Source: Candidatus Sulfopaludibacter sp. SbA3
GTDB lineage: Bacteria > Acidobacteriota > Terriglobia > Bryobacterales > Bryobacteraceae
Assembly (NCBI GenBank): GCA_945890485.1
Contig: CAMDCN010000012.1
Location: 62,001 to 126,000, forward strand
Direction: 5' to 3'
Length of the DNA: 64,000 nt
Part shown: piece by piece, positions 9,979 through 19,289 of the stretch
How the letters are laid out: every line of letters begins with the position of its first letter
Position numbering within the stretch: the stretch's first letter is position 1
Program-made: the position numbers and the translations under genes
Notes under the pieces: model-generated
The model's database searches: none
Seen by the model: the letters and a program-made list of their open reading frames with translations, nothing else
Told to the model about the DNA's origin: nothing

Positions 9979-10728
9979 ATGATGAATGCCGCCGAGTTCG
10001 CCAATATCGCCAAGGCAGAGAACGCCTTCTGGTGGTACCGCGGAATGCGGCAGATCATGTTCGGCTTGCTCGATCGAACCGCCCGCGACCGGAAGTTTCG
10101 CCGTGTCGCGGAAATTGGCGCCGGGACCGGCCACTTCGCCCTTGCGCTTCAAGAGCGATACGGTTGGCCGATGTTTCCCCTTGATCTCGGCTGGGAGGGC
10201 TTGGAGTTCGGGAAGACGCTCGGTGTCGAAAGGATGGTCCAGGCCGATATGTGCCAGCTGCCCTACCGCGATCAGGCCTTTGACGCTCTGGTTTCGATGG
10301 ACGTCATTGTCCACCTGCCCCGCGGCAAGGAAGACGAACCGATGGCCGAGTTCGCGCGTGTTCTGCCGCCCGGCGGATTCCTGGCTCTCCGTGTTTCGGC
10401 GCTCGATATCCTCCGGAGCCACCACTCGGCTTTCGCGCATGAGCGACAGCGCTTCACGAAGACCCGCCTCCTCGCTCTCGCGGAACGCCATGGCTTTCGC
10501 GCCCTGCGCTGTTCCTACGCCAACTCCCTGCTCATGCCTGTCGCCCTGTTCAAGTTCCGCGTCGTCGAGCCTCTCTTCGGCGGCGAACCTTCGAGCGGAG
10601 TCGAACCGGTCTCGTCTTGGCTCGACAGTCTGCTCTACGGCCCGCTTGCCGCGGAGGCCGGTCTGCTCCAAAGCGGCATCAATTTTCCGCTTGGCCAGTC
10701 GCTGATTCTGCTGGCCGAGAAGCGGTAA
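9979..10728 (+). CDS. Class I SAM-dependent methyltransferase
   Basis: A 249-aa cytosolic methyltransferase of the Methyltransf_11 type. Motif I is VAEIGAGTGHFALAL near residue 45, the acidic end of strand 2 is MFPLDLGWEG, motif II region VQADMCQLPYRDQAFDALVSMD, and motif III RVLPPGGFLALRVSA. The fold is complete, unlike the fragment at 5472-5765. The substrate is unknown. The C-terminal region (VALFKFRVVEPLFGGEPSSG) resembles methyltransferases near glycan or lipid genes, but no such genes lie here. Its 3' end overlaps the convergent helicase-nuclease gene by 50 bp. Confidence 0.88.
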   Translation: MMNAAEFANIAKAENAFWWYRGMRQIMFGLLDRTARDRKFRRVAEIGAGTGHFALALQERYGWPMFPLDLGWEGLEFGKTLGVERMVQADMCQLPYRDQAFDALVSMDVIVHLPRGKEDEPMAEFARVLPPGGFLALRVSALDILRSHHSAFAHERQRFTKTRLLALAERHGFRALRCSYANSLLMPVALFKFRVVEPLFGGEPSSGVEPVSSWLDSLLYGPLAAEAGLLQSGINFPLGQSLILLAEKR

Positions 10729-13567
10729 ACTCCCACTCGTTCCACTTGCCCTCCAACGGGTAATACAGGCCCAACCGGATCGGCCGATCCTCCATAGCCG
10801 CCAGCAATTCGCCATACCGCTGCAACTGGTCGCGATATTCCGCCACAGCGGCGCCTGTTTTGTAGTCGATTACCCAGCGGATCCCCGTGACGTCGACAAA
10901 TGTCCGGTCCAGCACCCCGCTCACTCGCTGCCCGCCCACGAGTCCGGTCAGCGCCCACTCGTTCCGCGCCTCGGAGTGCTCATCCAGGATCCACCGTCCC
11001 CGTTCACTCGAGAGCGTCGCCCGCAATGCCGCCAGGCATTTCGCCACCCCGTCTTCCGGCAGGTGCGCCCGCAGGAAGGGTATCACCTCCGGTAGTCGCG
11101 CCTCCGGCCACTCGACCAGCCCTTCTCGCGCGATCCGCTGCAACATCCGGTGCGCCAGAGTGCCGACCGCCCTCACCTCCCACGTCCCCGTTTCCTCCCC
11201 TGCGTCCTCCACATCATCGATTTCATTGACCTTCGGCCAAGCCATCTCCGGAGGAGGAGCCGGAGTCACCCAAGCAGCGGGCAGACGCCGCAGCACCTGC
11301 CGCGAAGTCGTTGCCCCAGGCTTTTCTACCGTCTGCAACACGGGCGCCAGGGTCGCTTCCAGGAGATGACCCAGCGTCCCCTTCTTAGGCTTTCCCTGCA
11401 CAAACAAAAACAGCCGCCGCTTCGCCCGCGTACAAGCCACATACAACAGGCGGGCCAGTTCGTGGCCGGATCGGGTCCTGTCATGCTCCCGCAGATATTC
11501 GTAGATCGGATCCCGCTCCGCTCCCGTTTCCCGAATGCAGCCCAGAAGCAGCTCGCCTTCGGCCATTCGCCACCGCAGCAGACTCGGCTGGTCGCTTCCG
11601 CTCGTCCGGTGCAGCTCCGGAAGAATAACAATATCGAACTCCAGCCCCTTGGCCTTGTGCATCGACAGGATCTGAATCCGTCCGTCTGCCAGCGGGTCCG
11701 GAGGCGCAAATAGCCCTTGCAACGCCGCAGTCAGATCCCCGGCCGGATCAAACGAATCGAGCAGTTCGAAGAACGCCGCCGCATCCTCCCGCTCCTCCTC
11801 CGTGGTCAACGTCGCCGGTCCTCCCAGCGCCAGCCACAACTGTTCCACCTGCCGCCGCAACGGTCCGCGGTACCGCTCCCGGCGCGCTGCGTCCAGCGCC
11901 GACACCACCCGCTCCGGCAATTCGCCCGAGGCCAATTGCGCCAACGTCGCGCCAGCCCACGGCGCCCGGCATACCGCCAGAAACGCCGTCCGATCCTCCG
12001 GATGTAGTAGCGCCCGTGTCAATGCCTCCAAGTCCCGAACGGCGCTTCGCTCCCCCAGCCGGTCCAGCTCCACCGCTTGATAGCGGATGCGGCGCCGCTG
12101 CAGCTCCCCCATCACCGGCGCCGCGTGGCTCTTGTTCCGTACGAGAATTGCGATCGTCTGCCCGGGATGCGCCTCCACCACATCGGCAATCTCGGTTGCC
12201 CCGCCCCACTGCGCCTCCACGCGGCACTCCGGATACTCGCGGGTCGCCTCGCTTGCGGCGTAGGGCACCGCCCCGGTTTCAATCTCCACGGCAGGCGATA
12301 GCACCGACGGGAACACGGCGTTGAACCAACCAATCAGTTCCCGGTCTGAACGGAAGTTTCGATTCAACTGCGCGAACTCCAACGGCAGATGGCCCAACCC
12401 CTCCGCCGCCGCCCGCAAGAACAGGCCCACGTCCGCTTCCCGGAAGCCATAAATCGACTGCATCGGGTCGCCCACCAGAAACAGCGTCCGCCCGTCGCCC
12501 GGCACCCACTCCGCCGTCAGCCTCCGCAAGATCTCGTACTGCGATGCCGAGGTGTCCTGAAACTCATCCACTAAGAGATGCTCAATCCGGTAGTACAACG
12601 CCTCGGCCAAGGGCGTCGGCTCTTCCGGCGAGCCCAACGCCTGAATCGCCGCCATCGCCACCTCGGCGTAGTCCGTTTCCCGCTGCTCTTGGAACAGTAG
12701 CTTCAATTCCGCCGCCGCGAGTTTCAACACGTCGAGAATCGCCGCGATCACCTCCCACTGGGCATCGCTCAATCGCGAAGGCGGCAGCGGTTTGGCAATC
12801 AGCTCTTCAAACTCTTCCGAAGGCCCAAAGGCCTTCGCCCATTTCCGGCTTACCGTTCCGGACTTGGTCAGCGCCGTGGCTTGCACAGCCGCCCAGTCCC
12901 CGGTCACTCCGGAAGGTGCGGCCGCAGCCAACTGCTCAAAATGCCGTACCGCTAACGCTCCCAGCGCCGCCTCCAGACTCTCCCGGTCCACATGCAGATG
13001 CCGCAGCCACTGGTCCCGCTTCGCCAGCATCTCCGCCAACTTCTCTGTCACCCGGCTGAACTGGTTATCCAGATGCGACAACAGCCGCGCCACTGCCGGG
13101 TCGCCCCGTTCCACTGCCCGCACCGCCGCCAGAGCAGCCGTATAGTGCAGGCTGCTGGTGTCGTCCGCAATCTGAGGAGGCGCGCCGAACCGGCTCAGCC
13201 ACGGCATCTGCTCCGTCAACGACCGGCAGAAACTGTCGAACGTCTGAATCCGCAGCCGCGCAGGATTGTCGACCAGATCCCAGCCTCGCCGGTTCACCGC
13301 CTCGGCAAGCGACCAGGTTTTGCGTTTGTGCGCCTCGGCCGGCTCCGCACCCTGCGCCGCCTCCAGCGCATGCACCAGGCGCGCCCGCATCTCCCCGGCC
13401 GCCTTCTTCGTGAACGTAATGGCGACGACGGCCTCCGGTTGCTCCACGCGCGCGAGCAAAGCCAGGAAGCGCTGCGTCAACAGCTCTGTTTTCCCGGAGC
13501 CGGCTGGCGCCTGAATCAGAAACGAGCGATCCGGGTCCAGGACGCGTCGCCGCACCACCTCAGGCAC
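10679..13567 (-). CDS. UvrD/RecB-type helicase-nuclease (AddA-like)
   Basis: A 962-aa superfamily 1 helicase fused to a RecB-type nuclease, acting in double-strand break end processing. Motif I is APAGSGKTELLTQRFL at residue 20, Ia ITFTKKAAGEMRAR, II LVDEFQDTSASQYEIL, III FLVGDPMQSIYGFREAD, IV LNRNFRSD, V ILSMHKAKGLEFDIV and VI LLYVACTRAKRRLFLF. The C-terminal nuclease motif is WVIDYKTG near residue 910. The start is GTG, overlapping the end of the AddB-like gene by 8 bp, so translation is coupled and the two products likely form one complex. Named addA-like and not recB because no RecC/RecD is present. Confidence 0.9.
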   Translation of the reverse strand: MPEVVRRRVLDPDRSFLIQAPAGSGKTELLTQRFLALLARVEQPEAVVAITFTKKAAGEMRARLVHALEAAQGAEPAEAHKRKTWSLAEAVNRRGWDLVDNPARLRIQTFDSFCRSLTEQMPWLSRFGAPPQIADDTSSLHYTAALAAVRAVERGDPAVARLLSHLDNQFSRVTEKLAEMLAKRDQWLRHLHVDRESLEAALGALAVRHFEQLAAAAPSGVTGDWAAVQATALTKSGTVSRKWAKAFGPSEEFEELIAKPLPPSRLSDAQWEVIAAILDVLKLAAAELKLLFQEQRETDYAEVAMAAIQALGSPEEPTPLAEALYYRIEHLLVDEFQDTSASQYEILRRLTAEWVPGDGRTLFLVGDPMQSIYGFREADVGLFLRAAAEGLGHLPLEFAQLNRNFRSDRELIGWFNAVFPSVLSPAVEIETGAVPYAASEATREYPECRVEAQWGGATEIADVVEAHPGQTIAILVRNKSHAAPVMGELQRRRIRYQAVELDRLGERSAVRDLEALTRALLHPEDRTAFLAVCRAPWAGATLAQLASGELPERVVSALDAARRERYRGPLRRQVEQLWLALGGPATLTTEEEREDAAAFFELLDSFDPAGDLTAALQGLFAPPDPLADGRIQILSMHKAKGLEFDIVILPELHRTSGSDQPSLLRWRMAEGELLLGCIRETGAERDPIYEYLREHDRTRSGHELARLLYVACTRAKRRLFLFVQGKPKKGTLGHLLEATLAPVLQTVEKPGATTSRQVLRRLPAAWVTPAPPPEMAWPKVNEIDDVEDAGEETGTWEVRAVGTLAHRMLQRIAREGLVEWPEARLPEVIPFLRAHLPEDGVAKCLAALRATLSSERGRWILDEHSEARNEWALTGLVGGQRVSGVLDRTFVDVTGIRWVIDYKTGAAVAEYRDQLQRYGELLAAMEDRPIRLGLYYPLEGKWNEWEFTASRPAESATGQAEN

Positions 13568-15980
13568 TCGTCACCTCCGCAACACGGCACAGCGTCTGCA
13601 GATGACAGTATTCGCACGGCCGCCCGCCGTCCTTCGGATTTACCACCGCCGTCCCTTGGCGCAACTCCTGCGCCAGATTCCCGATCACCTCGCGCCACTC
13701 TTCCACCGGCACCGGCGCCGACACCCACTGGCAATCGCCCCGCCGCACCTGCGCGAACGCCACGGCAGCCGGGGTTGGTTCCGCAGTCACGGCATAGATT
13801 GGCAATTGCGGCTCATCCGGCCGTTCGCCCTCCCAGCTCTTCTTTGAGACCAGCCCCGTCTTGTAGTCGACGATCACCGTACTCCCGTCCGCCATCCGGT
13901 CGATCCGGTCCGCCCGCGTCGCAAACCGCAGGCCCGCAAAATGCGGCGTCAATCGCGTCTCCAGCCCTTCTACCCGGAACGGCTCCCGCTCTGCCTCCAC
14001 CGCCAGCCACTCCCGTAGCACGAGCAGCAGCCGATCCCGCTCCAACTCCCGCATCGTCCCCTTTAACCCATCCACGGCTCCGTCCACCGCCCGCTCCAGC
14101 GTCTCGGTCCAGTCCGTCGCGACCAACGTCGCGTGGTCCCGGCACTCGCTCCAAAACCGCTCCAAAGCTTGATGCAGCATCGTCCCTCGGTCTCGCAGGT
14201 CGATGCCTTCCTCCGGCTGCTCCAACGGCTCCGCCCGCAACTGCGTCCGCGCGAAAGCCTGGAACGGACATTGCGCCTGCCATTTGATGGCCTGCGTCCC
14301 CGCCCTGACGGCCACACCCTCTGCCAGCGCCGGACCCTGTGCGTCTTCAAACGTCTCCAGTTTCGCCTCCGCGCGGATCAGCCCGGCCCACGCCGGATAG
14401 CTTTTCAGCTCCTCCGAGAATTCCGGCATACCGCTGACCAACCGGCTCGGCCGCAGCTCCATCTCTCCTTCCCGCCGCGCAAAGCTGAAGACCACGCGAG
14501 GCGCTGTCTGCTGCAGCCGCCCCAGAATCTTCCGGCTAAATTCGAGCTCCCGCTCCGCCGAAGAGTGCGGTAGCCCGCGCTCCCTTTGTACCCGGTAGGG
14601 CAGAAACGGATTCGGCCGGGCCGCCGCCGGCCAGGCCCGGTCGTCCACCCCTTGCACCCACAGCGCGTCGAATTGCGCCCCGGCCGCCTGTAGTGCCTCG
14701 AGAATCTGCACCGGCAGCATCGCTGTCTCCGGTTGAAACACCTCTTCTTCGAGCAGCCGCCGGAACAGATGGAGCGCCGCACCCGCTCCGAGCCGTCCGG
14801 TCAACGGATCCAGGTCCGAAAAAGATCCCAGCACCCTTTGCCAGCGCCGCTCCGTCTGCCGCTCTTCACTCGAAAGCGTCCGCTCCCCCGGCCAACCCGC
14901 CCCGCCCAACAGTTTCAGATAGGTCGCCGCCCACGCCGAAGGCAATTGAGCCCCTTCCGGCGTTCGCAACTCTTTCAGGGCCTCGGCCAACCGCGGACAC
15001 TCGTCACTCTGCAAATCCGCCGCGCTAACCCGCAACCGCTTCTGCCGCCGCAGCTCCACATCCAGACGGGCGCGCGCCCGGTACTCCCCCTCTCCTCCCA
15101 GTAAAAAGGGAGACAGCAGTAACTGTCCCGCCTCGCGCAACGGGAGTGAACCAGCGGAAAGCTTCAGCAGCCGCAGAGCCGCTGCCACGAGGGGATAGTC
15201 TGTCAACGGCTGCCCCAGAGATACGTTCGCCAAGTCCCCGCCCAAAGTCTCGCGGAAGATTGCATCCACCATTGGCCGCCGCGCCGCGAGGTCCTGCACC
15301 ACCACGCCGACAGATACCGCGCCCCGCTCCTCCACGGCCTGCCGCGCCCAGGCCGCCGCCGCCCGCAACTCAGACGCCGCATCCGGATACGCGCTCACCA
15401 CCGCGTCCCCAGCCACGCCTGCGGGACCATCCGCCGTAAAGTACGGGCGTCCCCGCCGCTCTAGCAGCGCCTGCTGCTGCGGCGTGAATTCGTCGAACCC
15501 CGTGAGCCATAGCTCCGCCGCCACCGGGTCCACGGTATCCGCCAATGCCGCGGGCGATAGCCAGCCCCGTTGCGCGCACTGCCGTTCAAAAGTGCGCGCC
15601 CATCCCGCAAACGCCATCGCGTCTTCCGTCTCCCGGAACGCCGGATGGTCCAGCGGCACACGCCAGGCACACAGTAGCGCCCAAGCCTGGGACGCCATCT
15701 TCGCCGTCGCAGGCCGATCGAGCAGCACGGCATCGGGAATGATTTGCTCCCACAAGTACCGTTCCGCGAAATCGGTCAGCAGCAGCCGGGATGAAAAGCT
15801 ATCGTCGTGGGCGGCCACCAGCCAGTCGTCCCAACTGACGATCGCCGGCGTCGGCCAAGCCCGCAGCCCCGCGGCCTGCTGCGCGGCATCGAAATCCGCC
15901 CGCCACTTTCGCCTCAGCCGGCGGTTCGCGGTCACCAGGGTTGCGCCCAACGCCAGCGCCGATAAAACGCGTTCTCTCAT
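13560..15980 (-). CDS. PD-(D/E)XK nuclease family protein, AddB-like partner
   Basis: About 806 aa from ATG 15980. Reading from 16103 would run into the divergent NIPSNAP gene. The N-terminus ([17 protein letters not shown]) lacks a Walker A, so the helicase-like half is probably structural. The C-terminal nuclease has [11 protein letters not shown] (catalytic Asp and Lys) and [19 protein letters not shown]. Cysteines in QAQCPFQAF and [10 protein letters not shown] fit the four-Cys iron-sulphur staple of AddB nucleases. Overlap with the downstream AddA-like gene implies a stoichiometric complex for break repair. It also resembles the group annotated as probable DNA repair protein. Confidence 0.87.
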   Translation of the reverse strand: MRERVLSALALGATLVTANRRLRRKWRADFDAAQQAAGLRAWPTPAIVSWDDWLVAAHDDSFSSRLLLTDFAERYLWEQIIPDAVLLDRPATAKMASQAWALLCAWRVPLDHPAFRETEDAMAFAGWARTFERQCAQRGWLSPAALADTVDPVAAELWLTGFDEFTPQQQALLERRGRPYFTADGPAGVAGDAVVSAYPDAASELRAAAAWARQAVEERGAVSVGVVVQDLAARRPMVDAIFRETLGGDLANVSLGQPLTDYPLVAAALRLLKLSAGSLPLREAGQLLLSPFLLGGEGEYRARARLDVELRRQKRLRVSAADLQSDECPRLAEALKELRTPEGAQLPSAWAATYLKLLGGAGWPGERTLSSEERQTERRWQRVLGSFSDLDPLTGRLGAGAALHLFRRLLEEEVFQPETAMLPVQILEALQAAGAQFDALWVQGVDDRAWPAAARPNPFLPYRVQRERGLPHSSAERELEFSRKILGRLQQTAPRVVFSFARREGEMELRPSRLVSGMPEFSEELKSYPAWAGLIRAEAKLETFEDAQGPALAEGVAVRAGTQAIKWQAQCPFQAFARTQLRAEPLEQPEEGIDLRDRGTMLHQALERFWSECRDHATLVATDWTETLERAVDGAVDGLKGTMRELERDRLLLVLREWLAVEAEREPFRVEGLETRLTPHFAGLRFATRADRIDRMADGSTVIVDYKTGLVSKKSWEGERPDEPQLPIYAVTAEPTPAAVAFAQVRRGDCQWVSAPVPVEEWREVIGNLAQELRQGTAVVNPKDGGRPCEYCHLQTLCRVAEVTSA

Positions 15981-15998
15981 AGCGGGGAGTCTCCATTG

Positions 15999-16004
15999 TA
16001 AACT
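15999..16004 (+). promoter_or_regulatory. Candidate -10 element of a leaderless promoter (NIPSNAP gene)
   Basis: TAAACT lies 7 nt before the ATG, so transcription would begin at or next to the start codon. No Shine-Dalgarno is seen. The whole divergent gap to the nuclease gene is 31 bp. Confidence 0.35.
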
Positions 16005-16011
16005 GGGGCCC

Positions 16012-16434
16012 ATGCGCACACTCCTCCTGGCCCTTGTGGCCACCGCGGTAGCGAGCCTGGCCCAGACGCCCGCTCCCTCTCCCTCCCTGAAGAAAGAAGC
16101 CACTTGCTATGAGCTGCGGACCTACGTCGCCGCCCCCGGCAAGATGGAGGATCTCCACAACCGTTTCCGCAATCACACGATGAAATTGTTCGCCAAGCAC
16201 GGCATCAACGTCATTGGCTTTTGGGGCCCCACCGACAAGGAGAAGGGCGCCGACAACACGCTCGTCTACGTCCTGAAGTACCCCAGCCGCGAGGCTCGCG
16301 AGAAGGCGTGGAAGGCATTCGGCGCGGATCCGGAATGGGTGGCCGCGCGCAAGGCCAGCGAAGTGAACGGCAAGCTGACGGACAAAGTGGAATCCGTCAT
16401 GATGGGCGAAGTCAACTACTTCACGGCCAAGTAA
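16012..16434 (+). CDS. Exported NIPSNAP family protein
   Basis: A 140-aa protein with a signal peptide ([18 protein letters not shown]) and one NIPSNAP domain, a dimeric alpha/beta ferredoxin-like fold. Diagnostic parts are [39 protein letters not shown] and the C-terminal [15 protein letters not shown]. Function of bacterial NIPSNAPs is poorly known. Exported versions are common in acidobacteria and planctomycetes. The ATG at 16012 is chosen for the signal peptide. An upstream open frame overlaps the nuclease gene and is ignored. Three bases separate it from the oxidoreductase gene, so they form an operon. Confidence 0.88.
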   Translation: MRTLLLALVATAVASLAQTPAPSPSLKKEATCYELRTYVAAPGKMEDLHNRFRNHTMKLFAKHGINVIGFWGPTDKEKGADNTLVYVLKYPSREAREKAWKAFGADPEWVAARKASEVNGKLTDKVESVMMGEVNYFTAK

Positions 16435-16437
16435 CCA

Positions 16438-17412
16438 ATGCCTGATTTTCGCGCCCTCCTGCTCACCGAAACCGGCGGCAATCTCGTCTCGCTCAACACG
16501 GACGAGTTGCCGCCTGGTGAAGTCCTTATTCAGGTCCGCTATTCCAGCTTGAATTACAAAGACGGCCTAGCCATCGCCGGCAAGCCGGGAGTGGTGCGAA
16601 AGTTCCCGATGATCCCGGGCATCGACTTGGCCGGTATTGTGATGGAGTCGAGCGCGGCGGATCTTCCCGCCGGAACTGAGGTCGCCGTCACCGGCTGCGG
16701 CCTTGGTGAAAGGCACTGGGGCGGGTACGCCGGGTACGCCAGGGTCCAAGCGGAGTGGTGCGTCCCCATCCCCGCGCCGTTTTCGCTTCAGCAAGCGATG
16801 GCCATCGGGACCGCCGGTTTCACGGCCATGCAATGCGTCGATGCTCTGGAACGCCATGGCGCCTTGCCTGGCGGTCCGGAGATCGCCGTTACGGGCGCGG
16901 CAGGCGGAGTCGGCAGCATTGCCATTGCACTCCTTGCCGCCCGCGGTTTCCGTGTTGTCGCCTCCACCGGGCGCTTGGCGCTCTCTGACTATCTCCGCGA
17001 TCTTGGCGCTGTTGAGATTGTGGATCGGAGCCTCCTGAGCGCAGAATCGCCGAGGCCGCTCGAGAAAGAACGCTGGGGCGGGGCCGTTGACACCGTAGGC
17101 GGCGCCACCCTCGCGAGCCTGCTGCGGCAACTGCGCGCGAACTCCTCTATCGCCGCCTGCGGACTGGTCGGCGGCGTCGAACTGGTCACCACCGTCCTCC
17201 CGTTCATCCTCCGCGGCGTGAACTTACTGGGTATTAACTCCGTCGAAGTACCCAACGCCGAGCGCCGCCGCATCTGGCAGCGCCTCGCCGAAACTATGCC
17301 GTTGGACAAACTTGACGGCCTCACCAGTGAAATCGCCCTCGAACGCGTACCCCTGCATGCACCGGCGATTCTGGAAGGCGATGTCCAGGGCAGAACCGTC
17401 GTTGTCATCTAA
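16438..17412 (+). CDS. YhdH/AcuI-type NADPH quinone/acryloyl-CoA reductase
   Basis: A 324-aa medium-chain dehydrogenase/reductase without structural zinc. The N-terminal GroES-like fold carries SSLNYKDGLAIAGKPGVVR and FPMIPGIDLAGIV, hallmarks of YhdH/AcuI. The Rossmann part has AVTGAAGGVGSIAIALLAA near residue 150 and VVASTGR for NADP(H) contact, then VDTVGGATLASLL. AcuI reduces acryloyl-CoA to propionyl-CoA, but substrates of most homologues are unproven, so no gene symbol is given. It follows the NIPSNAP gene by 3 nt and is likely co-transcribed. Cytosolic. Confidence 0.9.
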   Translation: MPDFRALLLTETGGNLVSLNTDELPPGEVLIQVRYSSLNYKDGLAIAGKPGVVRKFPMIPGIDLAGIVMESSAADLPAGTEVAVTGCGLGERHWGGYAGYARVQAEWCVPIPAPFSLQQAMAIGTAGFTAMQCVDALERHGALPGGPEIAVTGAAGGVGSIAIALLAARGFRVVASTGRLALSDYLRDLGAVEIVDRSLLSAESPRPLEKERWGGAVDTVGGATLASLLRQLRANSSIAACGLVGGVELVTTVLPFILRGVNLLGINSVEVPNAERRRIWQRLAETMPLDKLDGLTSEIALERVPLHAPAILEGDVQGRTVVVI

Positions 17413-17465
17413 CTTTCACGTTACATTCATCTCCTCCTCACCTGCGATTGATATCGCTAGGAGGC

Positions 17466-19289
17466 ATGAAAAATTCATTACTTCTGCTGGCCCTTGCTAG
17501 CACTGCGTTCGCGCAGGATTTTACGATTAATAGGGTGGGCGGTTATTCCACCAACCTCTTCAACCAAGCGGGCGCAGAAATTGCTGCGTACGATGCGGGA
17601 ACCAAGCGCCTCTTCTTCGTCAACGCGCAAGCCAATGTCATCGAAGGCCTCGATGTTGCCAACCCCAGCAGCCCCCGGCCCCTTTTCCGGCTCTATATCT
17701 CGTCCCTGTACGGCGCGGCTGTGAATAGCGTCGCCGTCGGCAATGGCGTAATCGCGGCGGCTGTCGAAGCCAGTCCCAAAACCGATCCGGGCTCGGTTGT
17801 CTTCTATGACCTTAATGGCAACTTTCTTAGCGCCGTCAAAGTCGGCGCCCTGCCGGACATGCTGATCTTCACTCCGGACGGCAAGAAGCTCCTCGTCGCC
17901 AACGAAGGCGAACCGAACGCCGACTACTCTGTCGACCCCGAAGGCACCGTCTCCGTCATCGACGTCAGCAAGGGCTTCCGCAACGTCACGCAGGCCGACG
18001 TTCACACCGCCGATTTCAAAAGCTTCAACGGCGCAACGCTCGATCCCAGCGTTCGCATTTACGGCCCCCGCGCCACCGTCGCGCAGGACCTGGAACCCGA
18101 ATACATCGCCGTCTCGCCGGATTCGAAAACCGCTTGGGTCACGCTTCAGGAGAACAACGCCCTCGGCGTAGTCGACATCGAGCAAGCCCGCATCACAAAG
18201 ATCATCGGACTCGGATTCAAAGACCACAGCCTTCCGGGCAATGGTCTCGACGCCAGCGACCGCGACAACCGCATTAACATCGCCAACTGGCCGGTGTTCG
18301 GCATGTACCAGCCCGACGCAATCACCGCTTTCCAGGCCAAGGGCAAGACGTGGCTCATCACCGCCAATGAAGGCGACGCCCGCGAGTACTCGACTTACGA
18401 AGAAGAAGCGCGCGTCAGCAGCCTCCGCCTCGATCCCGCCAAGTTCCCTAACGCCGCCTCGCTCCAACAAAACGGCAACCTCGGCCGCCTTACGGTTACC
18501 CGAGCTACTGGAGACACCGATGGCGACGGCGACTTCGATGCCCTCTATGTCCTGGGCGGCCGCAGCTTTTCCATTTGGGACACCACCGGAAAGCTCGTTT
18601 TCGATAGCGGCGACCAACTCGAACAGCTCACGGCCCGTCTGTTCCCCGACAACTTCAATGCCAGTAACTCCAACAACAACCGCGACGACCGCAGTGACAA
18701 CAAGGGCCCGGAACCGGAAGGCGTCACCGTCACCGAGATGAATGGCCGCGTCTATGCTTTCATTGGCCTCGAACGGATTGGCGGCGTTGCCGTTTATGAC
18801 GTCACCGACCCCGAAAAACCTGTCTACGTGGCCTACACTAACTCCCGCGATTTCAAGGGCAACCCCGGCGCCGGCACCGCTGGCGACCTTGGCCCGGAAG
18901 GCGTTCTTGCGCTGGCCGCCACGCAGAGCCCCAATGGCAAGCCGTTGCTCATCACTTCGAATGAAACCAGCGGTTCCATCGCGCTCTATGAGATGACCGT
19001 TCCCGCCCCGGCCGTCACCGTCGCCGCGAAGATCGTTGCCCAGGGCCGCGACTCCTTCGCTCGCGAAATGGGTCTGGACGGCAGCAGCTCCACCGGAACC
19101 GGCCCGCTGACTTATCAGTGGCGCTCCACCGGCCCGACGGCGGCCCTGTTCCCCGCCGCCGCCAACACGCCTAAAGTCACGGTCCAATTCGGCCAGGGCC
19201 AGGGCGCTTACACCTTCGAACTCACCGTCACCGATGCCGCTGGCGCGAAGAGCTCGACCACGGTCACGATCAACTATTTCGGGCGGTAG
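17466..19289 (+). CDS. Choice-of-anchor I family exported protein with PKD-like C-terminal domain
   Basis: About 607 aa. Signal peptide MKNSLLLLALASTAFAQ, then a beta-propeller-like region with repeated blades (DMLIFTPDGKKLLVANEGEP, EPEYIAVSPDSKTAWVTLQE, TWLITANEGDAREY, GDLGPEGVLAL), which is the choice-of-anchor I pattern related to secreted phosphatase-like proteins. From about residue 520 a PKD/Ig-like domain follows (LDGSSSTGTGPLTYQWRS ... YTFELTVTDAAGA). No sorting motif ends the protein. An AGGAGG lies only one base before the ATG, an unusual spacing. A TTG 18 nt upstream is a poorer alternative. Periplasmic or surface location is likely, with enzymatic activity unproven. Converges with the MFS gene, overlapping 20 bp. 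Confidence 0.85.
   Translation: MKNSLLLLALASTAFAQDFTINRVGGYSTNLFNQAGAEIAAYDAGTKRLFFVNAQANVIEGLDVANPSSPRPLFRLYISSLYGAAVNSVAVGNGVIAAAVEASPKTDPGSVVFYDLNGNFLSAVKVGALPDMLIFTPDGKKLLVANEGEPNADYSVDPEGTVSVIDVSKGFRNVTQADVHTADFKSFNGATLDPSVRIYGPRATVAQDLEPEYIAVSPDSKTAWVTLQENNALGVVDIEQARITKIIGLGFKDHSLPGNGLDASDRDNRINIANWPVFGMYQPDAITAFQAKGKTWLITANEGDAREYSTYEEEARVSSLRLDPAKFPNAASLQQNGNLGRLTVTRATGDTDGDGDFDALYVLGGRSFSIWDTTGKLVFDSGDQLEQLTARLFPDNFNASNSNNNRDDRSDNKGPEPEGVTVTEMNGRVYAFIGLERIGGVAVYDVTDPEKPVYVAYTNSRDFKGNPGAGTAGDLGPEGVLALAATQSPNGKPLLITSNETSGSIALYEMTVPAPAVTVAAKIVAQGRDSFAREMGLDGSSSTGTGPLTYQWRSTGPTAALFPAAANTPKVTVQFGQGQGAYTFELTVTDAAGAKSSTTVTINYFGR

Noticed and set aside
8901-10058. 385-aa minus-strand open frame
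   Set aside because: It overlaps the methyltransferase start, has His/Gly/Arg-rich shadow composition and no fold, while the plus frame has a plausible helical C-terminus.
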